Shown: positions 1 to 10,731 of the stretch, piece after piece
Layout of the letters: each line of letters starts with the position of its first letter
Position numbering within the stretch: position 1 is the first letter of the stretch
Origin: Daucus carota subsp. sativus
Taxonomy: Eukaryota > Streptophyta > Magnoliopsida > Apiales > Apiaceae
Direction of reading: 5' to 3'
Length of the DNA stretch: 64,000 nt
Assembly (NCBI RefSeq): GCF_001625215.2
Contig: NC_030383.2
Location: 42,652,380 to 42,716,379 of the forward strand
Notes under the pieces: model-generated
What the model was told of the DNA's origin: nothing
Databases searched by the model: none
What the model saw: only the letters and a program-made list of their open reading frames with translations
Translations under genes and position numbers: made by a program

Positions 1-484
1 AGGCTATATAATATAAGCCTTACACCAAAGCCTTCATCATATCAGAAGATGTAACTTTGACGAGTTGAAAGCATGGAAATAGAGCAAACAAGATAAGCAT
101 GCATAACCAGAATTTAGAACAAGCAAGATGATTGAAGTAAATTGAAGATTTTGACCATGAGAAACCAGATAAGGGTTTCATGATATCATCAACCACAAAT
201 ACACCAATAAAGAAGATCAAAACATTATGAGATGTCTATGTTGCTAGCAACATCGCTTCTTGCTTGCAAATCACAGAACTTTTGACATGCAGTCCAAGAA
301 GATGCGTGGAAGAAGGCTATGAAAGAAGAAATGAGAATGATTGAGAAGAATAAAACATGGCATCTTGTGAATAAGTCAAAAGACAAAAATATTGGATTAA
401 AATGGGTATACGAAACTAAACTTAGCGAGGATGGCTCAATACGAAAGCACAAGGCAAGACTTGTCGCGAAAGGGTACGCAAAAC

Positions 485-2237
485 TAGGGGTGTGCGAAAT
501 AAAACCAAAACCGATCCGAAAAACCAAAAAAACGTACCGAGAAAAGCCGTAATTGGAAAAATCGAAAAAAACCCGTAACCGAACCGAACCGATATACCGG
601 TTTGGTTTCGGTTTCAGTATTGACCCATAAACTGAACCGAAAAACCGAACCGAAATATATATTATTTATAATTTTTAATTATATATATATAATAATACAT
701 GTACGCGTACAAACAGACATATCACTCTAATTTCTAAATCCCTAATCTAGCTCATTCACCCGCCTCTTTCTCTCTTCTCAGTTGGCAGCTCTCACCTTCA
801 GGCTTCAATAACTAACTCAAAGTATTACATCTTTCTTTAATAAATCTTTCTTGTCTTTAGGCTGAATGATTACAATTAATTTTGATTACATATAATGTGT
901 ACTGAAAATTCATGCTTCTTGTATTTTAGATGGAATCAACTGAAGAACAAGTGAACAGCAAAATCGTGATTCTCTTCCTAAAGATTCATCCACTCACTTG
1001 AAAGGGGCTACTGAACAAGGAACTCCATCGGCTAATCAACCCCAAGGTGAATGTAATCCTAAGGTAAATAATCCAGAAACTAATACCAGAAAATCATTGG
1101 TATAGAGTCACTTTAAATTTGTGGAAAATATGATAGAAACGAACTGCTCTTACTGCAATAAATTAATTAGGTGTCATGTTAAAAAAAAATGGGACAAGTG
1201 CTTTGGGAAATCATTTGAAAAATACTTGTCGGACATCTCCCGTTTACAAAGGAAATGTCAATAAGAAACAGAAGACCTTAGAGAGTTTTCCAGTGTCTTT
1301 TAAGTCTGAAGGTGGGAAAACTTTGGAGGTTCATGAATTTAGTCAAGAAAGAGGTCGCAGGTCATTATCTAAAATGTATATTAAGGATAATAGGCCTTTT
1401 AGCATAGTTGAAGATGAAGGATTTATTGAGTTTGTATGGGACTTAAATCCCAGATTTAAACTTCCCTTGCGATGGACTGTTGCTAGAGACTGTCTCAAAG
1501 TCTAAGCGGATGAAGCAAAAGTGATTAAAAAACTTTTGAAGGGTCAACGAGTGTCTCTAACAACTGATACATGGAATTCTGTCCAGAATATCAACTACAT
1601 GTGCCTCACTGCCCATTGGGTCGATGACAATTGGAAATTAGTCAAGAAAATTCTGAATTTTTGTCAAATTTCAAGTCACAAGGGGGAAACGATTGGGAAA
1701 TTGGTTTATGCTTGTTTAGCGAAGTGGGGGATTGATAGAGTTTTCACTGTTACAGTTGATAATGCTTCTTCTAATGAAGGTGCGATAAGATATTTAAAAA
1801 AACAGCTTAAAGGGCCTGGTGCAATTTTAGATTGTGTGTACATGCATTTGAGGTGTTGTGCTCATGTGATTAATCCTCTTGTGAAAGATGGATTGGAAGA
1901 TCAACATAAGTCGGTTGTAAGAATTCGAAAAGCAGTGAGGTACGTTCGATCATCACCGGCCCGACTTAAAAAATTCGAAGAATGTGTTGAGAAAGAAAAA
2001 ATAAAATGTGAAAAGAAAGTCAACCTAGATGTCGACACCAGGTGGAACTCTACATATCTCATGTTAGAGACTGCCGTTAAGAATGAAAATGCATTTTATA
2101 GGCTGCGGGAAGATGACAGTACATGTGTAGATTACTTCTTTGGTGGTGATGATGAAGATGCTTCCACTAACACTAGGGGTAGGAAGAGGAAAAAGGATTT
2201 GGTGGTTGGGCCTCCAGGGGTGGATGATTGGGAAAAC
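485..2237 (+). mobile_element. hAT transposon inserted in copia RT, 3' end missing
   Basis: The left end is TAGGGGTGTGCG at 485, a hAT-type terminus. It is followed by subterminal CCGAAC/GGTTCGG-rich repeats (about 500-650) typical of plant Ac-like elements. The element carries a transposase reading frame (listed separately). It stops inside the transposase at about 2237, where copia sequence resumes, so the C-terminal dimerisation domain and right inverted repeat are absent. The 8 bases before the left end (cgcaaaac) resemble the last 8 before copia resumes (gggaaaac, 6 of 8). This is either a decayed target-site duplication or microhomology from the deletion that removed the 3' end. Confidence 0.85.
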
Positions 2238-2243
2238 AACTAG
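1110..2243 (+). pseudogene. hAT (Ac-like, BED-finger) transposase, N-terminal two-thirds, inactivated
   Basis: The reading begins with a BED zinc finger at about 1110-1250: a Cys-x2-Cys pair (NCSYCNKLIRCHV) and a later His/Cys pair (NHLKNTC). An A-run at 1177-1185 holds one base too many and shifts the frame inside the finger. The frame then runs to 2243 with one in-frame TAA at 1503-1505. The RNase H-like hAT catalytic core is visible: LTTDTWNS (first Asp) at about 1557, VDNASSNEG (second Asp) at about 1755, HLRCCAHVINPLV at about 1844 and LDVDTRWNSTYLML at about 2026. Sequence ends at VDDWENN, just before the region that normally leads to the hATC dimerisation domain and the last catalytic Glu. 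It cannot make active transposase. Confidence 0.88.
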
Positions 2244-2889
2244 GAATTTGATTTCAACGAGACATTTTCACCCGTTGCTCGTATGGAGAGCATAACTATT
2301 TGGCTCTTGCAAACCATCTATTTTTCAAATGGACATAAAATCAACATTTCTTATTGGAGAGTTTAACGATGAAGTATACATGGAGCAACCGCAATCTTAT
2401 GTCATCAAGGAACAAGAAGACAAGGTGTATCATTTAATAAAGGCCTTGCACGTTGACAAATATTTTCAAGCTTGTAGTTTAGAAAGCACTGTTAGCGAAC
2501 CATCACTTCATGTAAACACACAAGTTACGAATGATTTTCTTGTTGCATATCTATGTTGACGATCTTATCTAAAAGGGAAGAAATCAGAGGATGATTGAGG
2601 ACTTTAAAGGAGCATGATGAAGATATTTGAGATGAACAAATTGGGTGCCATGAAGTATTTTCTAGGTGAAACAAGACCATGGGGAAATTTTCTTCCTCAA
2701 GATTAGTATGCTACTGATTTATTAAAAGAGTTCTATATGGCAGAATGTAAACCAGTGGCCACACCAATGACTGCCAATAAGAAGCTAACCAAAAATGATG
2801 GTGCTACAAAGGTTGATGAAACTCTACATAGAAAACTTGTTGACTCATTCATTTACCTCTCAATAACTAGGATATCGTATATACTGTCA

Positions 2890-3276
2890 GAGCAACTCCA
2901 AGGGGAGGGATCTATTAGCTATAATAGCCTATGTGGCAAATATTTAGCTATCATCTAAAAAGTAAAGCACTCCAACCAACGATTCCTATCAGCTAAAATT
3001 ATGGATATCATCTTCTCATCTTCTAAATTTGTTGATCTCCATCCTATTATCTATAATTGCCATGTCAGCTCCACATCATCTCTCCCGCCAAATTAAAATG
3101 TTAAAATACTAAAACTATAATATACTAATATAATAAAGTACTAATAATAATAATAAAATACAATATAGCTAATATCATTGTGGAGTACAACACCTTATGG
3201 GTTCAACAAATTTTACATAAACATTACTTTATATTATTTTAGCTAACCATTTTAGCTATCTCCATTGGAGATGCTC
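2890..3276. mobile_element. MITE inside the copia RT/RNase H junction
   Basis: The inverted ends match: GAGCAACTCCAAGGGGA on the left, and a right end whose complement reads GAGCATCTCCAATGGAGA. Copia coding sequence breaks at SYILS (about 2888) and resumes at TISRFMTEPS (about 3282), which fixes the insertion. There is AT-rich filler and no coding sequence. I could not define a clean target-site duplication, so the superfamily stays open. Confidence 0.75.
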
Positions 3277-3865
3277 TAGGCACCATCTCAAGGTTCATGA
3301 CTGAACCAAGTAGGCTTCATTTTGTAGCAGCTAAGAGGATCCTAAGATATGTCAAAGGAATGAAAAATTTTGGTTTTTTGTACCTTGAATACAGAAAAAG
3401 AGTGGTCGGATATACCGATAGTGACTGGCCTGGTTACTTGGATGATAAAAGAAGTATATTAGGATATGATTTTTTTCATTGGAAAGAATATTATTTCATG
3501 GTCATCTACGAAACTGAAAGCTGTTGCTTTATTAAGAACAAAGGGCAACAGAGGTTGAATATGTTAGCTACTGAACTCAACTTGTGAGAAAAATGATAAA
3601 AAATTAAGGCAAGAACAAGTCACTCCCACAACAATTCTCTATGACAACAAGTCATCCATTTTAATGACCAAGAATCCTGTATTTCACAGTAGAACAAAGC
3701 ATATTGAGACCCGTCGTCATTTCATAAGATAACTGGTCAAAGACAAGAAGATTGAGCTAGAATATTGCAAGACGGCAGATCAAGTGACAAACATTTTTAC
3801 AAGCTCCGTCTCTCGAGATACTTTCTCTATTTTCATGGCAAGTTAGGAGTCCTAAATTTTCAAAA

Positions 3866-3895
3866 TTAAGTGGGAGGGTTGAAAAGTGATTCAGA
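3866..3895 (+). other. Polypurine tract and start of the copia 3' LTR
   Basis: A purine run (aagtgggaggg, about 3868-3878) lies just after the last RNase H block. It is followed by TG at 3880-3881, the expected position of the 3' LTR start. The LTR extends rightwards, but its CA end cannot be placed without the 5' LTR for comparison. Confidence 0.6.
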
Positions 3896-6055
3896 AAATT
3901 GTAGCAGTATTATAGATGTTGAAATTCATGTATTTGCAAGTTCATGCATGATGCATCCCACGTTCATATACTACATCAAATATATGCATCTAGAATCATC
4001 AGACCAAACAAAATATTGCATAAAATATCAGATTTCCGAACCCTTCCATACTTCTTCCTACATACTGCTTCTTGCCTAACAGCTTGGACTACCGACATTT
4101 CATAATCACAATCCTGACCTTCGACTTTCATCTAACAATGTCTATAAGTTTTCGCCACTCTCAACTAACACCGCATACAATGCCAAAAGCAATTTACATA
4201 AATCATACAAAAGACACAACTCAATACTACTACATGACATTTTATCGAAAGCCTGTATTGACACTCGATACCCGAGTAAACAACATTTGCTAGTCCAGCA
4301 ACACCATTGATCAAACAGAACGCGATCACATTCCAACAGAATTATATAACAACTTACGCAACTCTGAAATTATAATTCTGATCAAGCTGTTTGACTTGCT
4401 TTTGTTAATCATAGTTGTATTCCCCCACAACATAGCAGCACTAGGGAAAAGTATGCTGACATACATATATAGACACAATGTTGTGTGTGTATGATATAAT
4501 ACCTGGAGTGTAGATGATCGGAGAACGAATCGACGCGGCGTGGATCGGAAATGACTCGGCCAACTCGACAAAAACCACCGCACTTGTTGTTTTTGGTAAG
4601 CAGAGTCTTCGACTTTCGAGTTCATTTGCTAATCATACCAATCCTTTTCTTCATTATTTGTTTCCGCGTGATTTTCTTAAAATGCAATTAATGTATTTTC
4701 TACCGTAAATCACGGCAGATGACTTCTTTTAAAATTAATATAACAAAATACTATATATTCATTCTTGGGGTAATTTTTAATATAAATCAATATTTAAATT
4801 AATTGAAGACTTAAAAATCTAGATAGGGGTGGGTTGATAGATGTATTCTTATTTTAATAAAAATGTTTTAAGATATTATTATCAAGAAAAAGAATCATTA
4901 AAAATATCAAGATCTCTTTTTATTAAAATCTCAAGTTACTACTGTTTTTTTAAATAAAATCTCAAGTTACTACTATACATGTTTTGGACGAGTGACGGTA
5001 TTTAATTAGTTGTAATAAAATAAAATAATGTGAACATGGGTTTTTTAATGACCGGATGACCGGTCCAGCATGATAGCATAGAAAAAATCGTTGGACGTTT
5101 AAAAATGCTGATACTATAACACTTTCTATATATATCAAAATTTTATGATTAAATTATCCGGCGTTTTTTGCGAATATACTGTCTTGATAGTACACGGGGC
5201 GAAATTTTTTTTTCCAACATCATGTTTTGCATATTGCAGTGACTGCAAGCAGCAGTTTTCTGGTTTGTAGTACTTGCACTCGATCACTGTCGTTTCGAAA
5301 TATTACACAAGCACAGCCAACAAAATGTAACCAACCTGGGAGCTGGTTAACTCTTCTAAACCGATATAAGGACTTGAACTATAAGAATCATCAATTACTT
5401 GAGGAAAATCATGGAAACTCATATTTTTGTATAAGTTTAATAACTGATAAAACAAGGACAAAATGCTCAAAATAAACTGAACAAGGAAACACCAGACATA
5501 ACAAATCGAAAAGTACTGAATTGAAAATACAGGAACTTAAATAGACGAGAATGAGAAATGATTCTTCGACCATCTCTCCTTCCTGTAGAACACTGTTAAT
5601 ATAGCATAAAACTCGATTGGGCTCAAATGGCCTAGCTGCAATTGGGCTTGTTAGTAATGGACTAGCTAGGTCAACTCCTCATAAAGACTTCTAAGTCCAA
5701 TCTCTCTTGTTGGTTACACAAAATCAAGTTGCTTTGTCCTGAACAAATGTGCTTACAGTTTTCTGGCCATCCCGTGACACCAAATACTGATGGTGAATCC
5801 TTAATTGGCTTGACCATGTTGAGTGCCTTGCTTGTGAGTATAGTGGAGTGTGCCATTTGTTCAGGCTAAGAATAACTAGATCACCTTCTGCCTTAGGTTC
5901 AAAGAGACAACCCCAAGGCTACTATATATATATGAGCAATATTATATCAATCACACCACTCCATAAGAACTTTACAAGCATTTGGTGAATTTTTTTTGGA
6001 GTATCCATATATACCTAATAAAACCGTCTCAACGAGTTGTAGTCGCCCCACATAC
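3896..6055. other. Intergenic; copia 3' LTR and unassigned AT-rich DNA
   Basis: The first few hundred bases are presumably LTR. A minus-strand open frame at 4326-4625 has a relatively GC-rich stretch with a possible splice donor (ccag|gtatta, near 4506). It matches nothing I recognise and could be a transcribed leader or a gene relic. From 4700 to 6055 the sequence is AT-rich with no recognisable coding segment. Confidence 0.4.
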
Positions 6056-6059
6056 GAAA

Positions 6060-6680
6060 GAAAACAATTTGCTCAGCTGTTTATCTTGCTGCAATGGCAG
6101 AAGATGAGCGGTTGGTAGTCATAGACGAGTGTTCGTCATAGATATCTTATTGGCAAATCATCCCAAGTAAACCCTGTAGCTCTAATAATAGCAGCTGCTT
6201 GACCAATTGGAACATAGTAGTAATTAACTGAACACTTAAAGGGGTTGACACTAAGACCAGAAGCTCTTGCAGAATTCAAAAAAAACATCTGTTAGGAGAG
6301 TAACACCTGAATGAGCCTCTTTCTTGCCTAACAAAAGAATGTCATCTACAAATAATAATGTGACAAGCCAATTTCTTCAGTGTTATAATGGAATTTAAAG
6401 CTCTCCTCTGCAATTAACCATTAAATGTATGTAGTCATAATCTCCATAGTCAAGATGAAAAGGTATGGCGACAATGGATCACCTTTCGCGAAGCCCTGAA
6501 TTATCTTTGGAGAAACCCTCTAAAACTCCGTTTATTTAGACTGTGAACATAGCAGCAGAAACACATTTTTTGATCCAGCTTATAAATCGAAACACCTCGT
6601 TGTTTCAAGAGCTTGGAAAAGGAAAATCCTACTTAATGATCTGCCGTACCATCGATTAATCCTGTGCTAAATAATAGACT
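6060..6680 (-). pseudogene. LINE (non-LTR) reverse transcriptase remnant
   Basis: Read on the minus strand, the fragment contains the non-LTR RT block KGDPLSPYLFILTMEI at about 6450-6500. This is followed by a degraded catalytic block near 6340 (YLDDILLLGKKEA, in place of the usual F/YADD) and the downstream block GLSVNPFKCSVNYYYVPI near 6210-6260. An upstream FISWIKKC-like block is near 6560-6590. Frames shift and stops occur, so only a decayed piece of an L1-type ORF2 remains. No endonuclease domain or poly(A) tail was identified. Confidence 0.8.
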
Positions 6681-6834
6681 GATGTGGCCCAACACACATA
6701 ACTTACTACTTACAGTGATTCATTCTACAAAAGAACACATTTCAACAAATATAACGAGTGATCTTGCATGCTGAAAATTTCCATGGAGAAACCAAACCAT
6801 CTTATAGCTACTATGTCGAATCAAACACATGCAG

Positions 6835-7293
6835 TTAACAAACAAAAACACAATGATACAGCCATCTCATAACATTAAATATAATCATGAGAGTAGACAC
6901 AGGTACACTGAAACCAACGAGTGCAAAAACACCTAAAGCCAAACTAGGCCTTGTGTTCATCAAATAAATTTGCAACCATCCAAGCCCTTCACACACATCC
7001 TCATGGTAATGCTTGCAATAGTACTGTCTCTCCCATTCCATCCAATTTGATGGTGCTGCAGTCCCATGACTACTACTTTTCTCCGTTATCTTCGCTTCTT
7101 TAATACGCATTCGAAGAATAATCAGGCTCTCGTCTACCAACTTACCTTCATAATCTTGACTATCAGATTCTCTCATTGAGCTTACGGATAGTTTCTTTTT
7201 CGACGCCGTGATCAGTCTTCGGGTAAAGGCACCTGCAGGAAATAGTGTCTGGTTGGAATGAGCAATGCATGAAGATAAGAGCTTAGCTTCCAT
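6835..7293 (-). CDS. Small conserved plant protein with a C-terminal membrane segment (uncharacterised)
   Basis: A single-exon frame of 152 residues, started at MEAKLLSS (7293). An in-frame ATG at 7326 would add 11 residues but lacks family-like character. The N-terminal 40 residues are Ser/Arg/Lys-rich and could be an organellar transit peptide. An acidic and basic middle (residues 41-75) precedes the well-conserved-looking block NWMEWERQYY (83-92), YHEDVCEGLGWLQ (96-108) and LMNTRPSLALG (111-121). One hydrophobic stretch (about 118-142) is a likely membrane helix. I recall similar proteins across land plants but know no established function. The C terminus may be a little altered, since it ends in an unusual RWLYHCVFVC. 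The open frame and patterned sequence argue for a real gene. Confidence 0.72.
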   Translation of the reverse strand: MEAKLLSSCIAHSNQTLFPAGAFTRRLITASKKKLSVSSMRESDSQDYEGKLVDESLIILRMRIKEAKITEKSSSHGTAAPSNWMEWERQYYCKHYHEDVCEGLGWLQIYLMNTRPSLALGVFALVGFSVPVSTLMIIFNVMRWLYHCVFVC

Positions 7294-7534
7294 TGTATAC
7301 CTAAATTTGCATGTCTGTGTCTGCAAATCTAGTTATATACTAAATTAATTTAGTATAAATTACGACGGTGATTGTTGATTGTGGGGTTGGCTTCTGTAGA
7401 GAATGATTAAATTTAATTTTAGATTACACGGGAAGTAATGCGGAGGAAGCGTGTTGATAATAACAGGTACTGCAGTAATACGCGTCTAAATAATAGAAAC
7501 ATGCACTAAAATAATGCCACCCTGCGGTTTAGAT

Positions 7535-7693
7535 TAGGGACGGGCATTCATCCCGCCCCGCTCGATCCCGATCTGATCCCCGCCCCGTTCGGGTCGGGGA
7601 TTCGGGGAATTTTTTGGGGGCAGGGCGGGGAAAGTTCTATAAAAAATTCGGAGGACGGGGATTGGTGTCTCCCCGCCCCGATCCCCGACCCCG

Positions 7694-7738
<45 letters not shown>

Positions 7739-8216
7739 TAATATATTTATGTATATATATTATACTAAATATATTATTTAAAATAGATTAGCTTTAAAAT
7801 ATAATTAAAATTAAATATAATCTTTATTTTTATTGATTGATTATAAATATATTATAATATAATATATTTAATAATATTAAATTGTCATTATATTATAAAT
7901 CAATTGTAATATGATTTTATGTTGAAATATAAGATAATATTAAAAGATAATATTATTTTATTAGTATATTGGGAGTTAGTAGTTTGTTTTTTTATTAAAA
8001 AGTATATTATATATTATAAATTATTATGTTTTTATTAAAAATAAAATTTCCCGACTCCCCGCGGGGATCCCCGTTCCCTATTTGGGGCGGGGATCGGGGA
8101 GAAAAATAATCCCCGATCGAGGTTCGGGGCGGGGTCGGGGAGGGATCATGAATTCGGGGATCGGGGTCGGGGATAGCACTCCCCGCCCCCGAAGTGCCCC
8201 GTGCCCATCATCCCTA
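7535..8216. mobile_element. Non-autonomous hAT element, GC-rich ends, 8-bp TSD
   Basis: The 682-bp element is bordered by exact 8-bp duplications gtttagat (7527-7534 and 8217-8224). The ends are TAGGGACGGGCA on the left and, complemented, TAGGGATGATGGGCACGGGG on the right. Subterminal zones are dense in CCCCG/CGGGG repeats, while the middle is almost pure A+T and includes a (TA)n run at about 7696-7732. No transposase sequence is present. Confidence 0.9.
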
Positions 8217-8328
8217 GTTTAGATTGTGTTTTATGCCTTGTTCTTTCAATAATACACTAACTACAAAATACATGATCATTTAAATATGGAATATATTAAA
8301 CGGGAATGAAAGTATAAAAGAGGAGATA

Positions 8329-8586
8329 CTCCCTCCGTCCCCTTTTACATGTCCATTTTGCATTTCGAGGAGTCAAATTGACCAATTTTTGACTAAACAT
8401 TACAAATTATCTACTCATTATTTTTAAAATCTGAAAGTTGCATATTAAAATACTCTAAATATACTTTCTATTGATATGATTTTGATAATTTTTCTCAATT
8501 ATCTGATACATGTAAAGTTCAGTCAAAATAAAGTCAATTTGACTGATCAAAAGTCAAAATGTACATGTAAAAGGGGACGGAGGGAG
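8329..8586. mobile_element. Stowaway-like (Tc1/mariner) MITE
   Basis: The 258-bp element has ends CTCCCTCCGTCCCCTTTTAC in inverted orientation and TA duplications at 8327-8328 and 8587-8588. The inverted homology runs well inside (tacatgt, gtcaaattgac). It is the same family as 17685-18016. Confidence 0.9.
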
Positions 8587-8588
8587 TA

Positions 8589-9352
8589 CTATATTGTTAT
8601 TTAAAACCAGACGAGTGTAATAATAAAAAGTTGTTAACTATCAGATGGTACGTTTTGTCTTGGTTGCTTTAAAGTAACATGTAACTTTGCTTAGTGTGAT
8701 CATCAACATAAACATATACTTAATGCCAACAAAGTTTAGTTTGGTGGAAGTCACATATTAAACTTTCTTTAAAATGATGATCATAACCAAGTTTCCAATG
8801 TTTGTGATAGATTAATAATTAATTAGCAGGAGAGGATGATACAATTGTTTCATTCTTTGAATAATCATTACTAGAAAGGATTCAACTGGGCATTGTAAGC
8901 TGTTTAACCGCGCTAGACCAGGCAAAAAGAAATTAACTACTGGAGCAGAAGCAACATTAAGTTTTACGCCAACTGACCATCTAACTGAACTAAAAATCAA
9001 ATTTGTGCTGTTCCAACTTCCACATCATCTAGTTTAGTCAAATGCGAGATTGGTAGATCCCAGACGACTTGCTACAAATACTTTTGGAAGTACTACGAAC
9101 AAGATACGATCAATTTAGCTTTTGAAAATGGAATTGCAACCAGATAATCCTAAATGGACTAGATAATAAACAGCGGTAGGAAGTGGCACTTGTAATTTGC
9201 TATAAACAAAATCCCATATACAACATAATTTATAGAGGGTCGAATACAGATCTGATATACAAGTAAAGTTGTTAATCACCAGAGGATAAGCCTTGACCTG
9301 CTCAATCAATCGATGCGAAACTTGAGTCTTTTTGACAGTTGTGAAAATTAGA
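8589..9352. other. Intergenic and 3' flank of the minus-strand gene ending at 9353
   Basis: No coding segment can be supported. The part nearest 9352 is probably the 3' untranslated region of the gene at 9353-10595. Confidence 0.5.
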
Positions 9353-10595
9353 TCAATCATCATAGGAAGCATGAGGAGCAGCAGTGCAGCCGGGATCAAA
9401 GGGATCTTCAGAACCACAACAATGCCAGTATTGAGAGATTTTACCTGCATCAGGAGTGCTCATTGTGCCTCCGCTATGTACACTTTCAAACTTTCTCTTT
9501 GTTTCTCCTGTAGATGTTGGACAACGGAAGTGGTCCAAAGCAGCATCACATATGACTGTGTATAAGTGTAATGTGTACTGTGCACGCATCAAACAATAAT
9601 TTCTTGAGTTGAATACCACGTACACAGGGAGCTAGAAATTCAGTTTTCCTACCAAAGTTTCCAGCTAGTTTTAATATATAAAAAAAAATCCGTAAAGACA
9701 ATTCACAAGTCACAAACAAAAAGGCTAAAGAATACTTTTGCGTCATGTACTATTAAATAACATTGCACAAAATGTCAGTGGATCCAACATCTGATTTCTG
9801 ATCAAGACAAGCAAATTTTAAAGAAAGATTCTTGACAGTGAAATTTCATTTGGTTTGCAGGAATGAAATGAAGTGGAACGGATCTTAATATGAACTATTG
9901 TGGAACTTTTGTTCATCATTCTCACCCCTTCCGATACACTCATACGAGTTCAAAATACGTCCATCCTACTCAAATCACATCAGTAAAGCAATGTATGTTC
10001 CTTCCTAGTTTCCTACATATTACTCCAGATATTTTCTTTTTCCCTCAAGAAACACAAGTCCATACCACATCTCAAGTTTAAAAAAGGAAGTCGGGAATGT
10101 GAGTATTTATCCGACCAGGCCATTTGCACAATCAACAACACTAATTCAAGCATAATATGCACAAATTTAATATGAATTCCGATTCACTAAAACACAACAT
10201 ACACCAAACTAAACTAAACCCGCCGCATATCCCCAATTCAAAATCTTCAAACTGGTCATATAAATCATCAACATACGAATAAACAATACATTATAGAAAA
10301 CGAGTCAACAAAAAGAAAATTTAATACCGCCGAAATGAGCAGTGTGGTAACGGCAAGAACGGGGGTCATTAAGGGAAGGATCAAACTGGGCTTTGCAGTT
10401 CTTGCAAGTTCTCAGGGCTTCTGTTGGCTTAGCTGACGAGCATCGAATTGAAATCAACGTATTAGAATTCCTCGAATCAGAATTGTTGGTGTATCGAAAT
10501 AAGGGTTGGAACTGATGAATTTTTACTGGACTTCTACAATAGCTGATAGGTGAATTTAGTGTAAATGGTGAATTGATGCAGAGCTGGGTCGCCAT
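9353..10595 (-). CDS. Probable plastid-targeted Cys/His-rich conserved plant protein (140 aa, two exons)
   Basis: Exon 1 is 10595-10328 and exon 2 is 9507-9353. The join is G|GT..CAG|G (phase 1) and gives 140 residues. Residues 1-50 are rich in Ser, Asn and Arg and poor in acidic residues, as in chloroplast transit peptides. The mature part holds CKNC (64-67), Cys81, His84 and His87, then GGETKRKFES (89-98), YWHCCGSEDPFDPGC (116-130) and AAPHASYDD at the end. These Cys/His pairs suggest metal binding. The C-terminal block looks strongly conserved and the exon junction falls inside the conserved stretch, which supports the model. I know no assigned function. The 820-bp intron shows no obvious transposon. 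A palindromic MITE (10732-11293) sits only about 140 bp upstream of the ATG. Confidence 0.88.
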
Positions 10596-10731
10596 ATTAA
10601 TTCTAGGGTTTTGGATTTGGGAAATTTGGGGAAAAGATAGCTGAGCTGGACTTGATCGTTTCCGGTTCAACACTAACCAGATTGTTGCGTATTTCACGGG
10701 AATTTTCAGTGTCTACTTTTCGCTTTCAAAT

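Larger units (their letters stand above)
271..3879 (+). mobile_element. Ty1/copia retrotransposon remnant, 3' pol region, broken by nested insertions
   Basis: Copia reverse transcriptase is recognisable from about 271 to 484 (motifs MKEEMRMIEKNKTW, GLKWVYETK, ARLVAKGYA). It resumes at 2238 (ETFSPVAR, then a degenerate VDVKSAFLNGE block at about 2329 and EVYMEQPQSYV). The block that normally follows (YGLKQAPRAWY type) is missing at about 2450, so there is an internal deletion. Later pol blocks are YFLGE at about 2658, AECKPVATPM at 2739, FMTEPSRLHF at 3296, the RNase H segment GYTDSDWPGYLDDKRS at 3409, and the DNKSS, HSRTKHIE and CKTADQVTNIFT blocks at 3640-3800. Stops and frameshifts are frequent, so the copy is dead. 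A hAT element interrupts it at 485 and a MITE at 2890. The 5' LTR, gag and integrase lie before the window or are lost. Confidence 0.9.

Noticed and set aside
225-4079. Possible endogenous pararetrovirus
   Set aside because: The reverse transcriptase and RNase H blocks are Ty1/copia in order and motif, with an LTR-like end. No movement protein or viral coat motifs are seen.
4326-4625. Minus-strand open frame starting MNSKVEDSAY with a possible splice donor
   Set aside because: No family recognised and no convincing second exon. It overlaps what may be LTR sequence.
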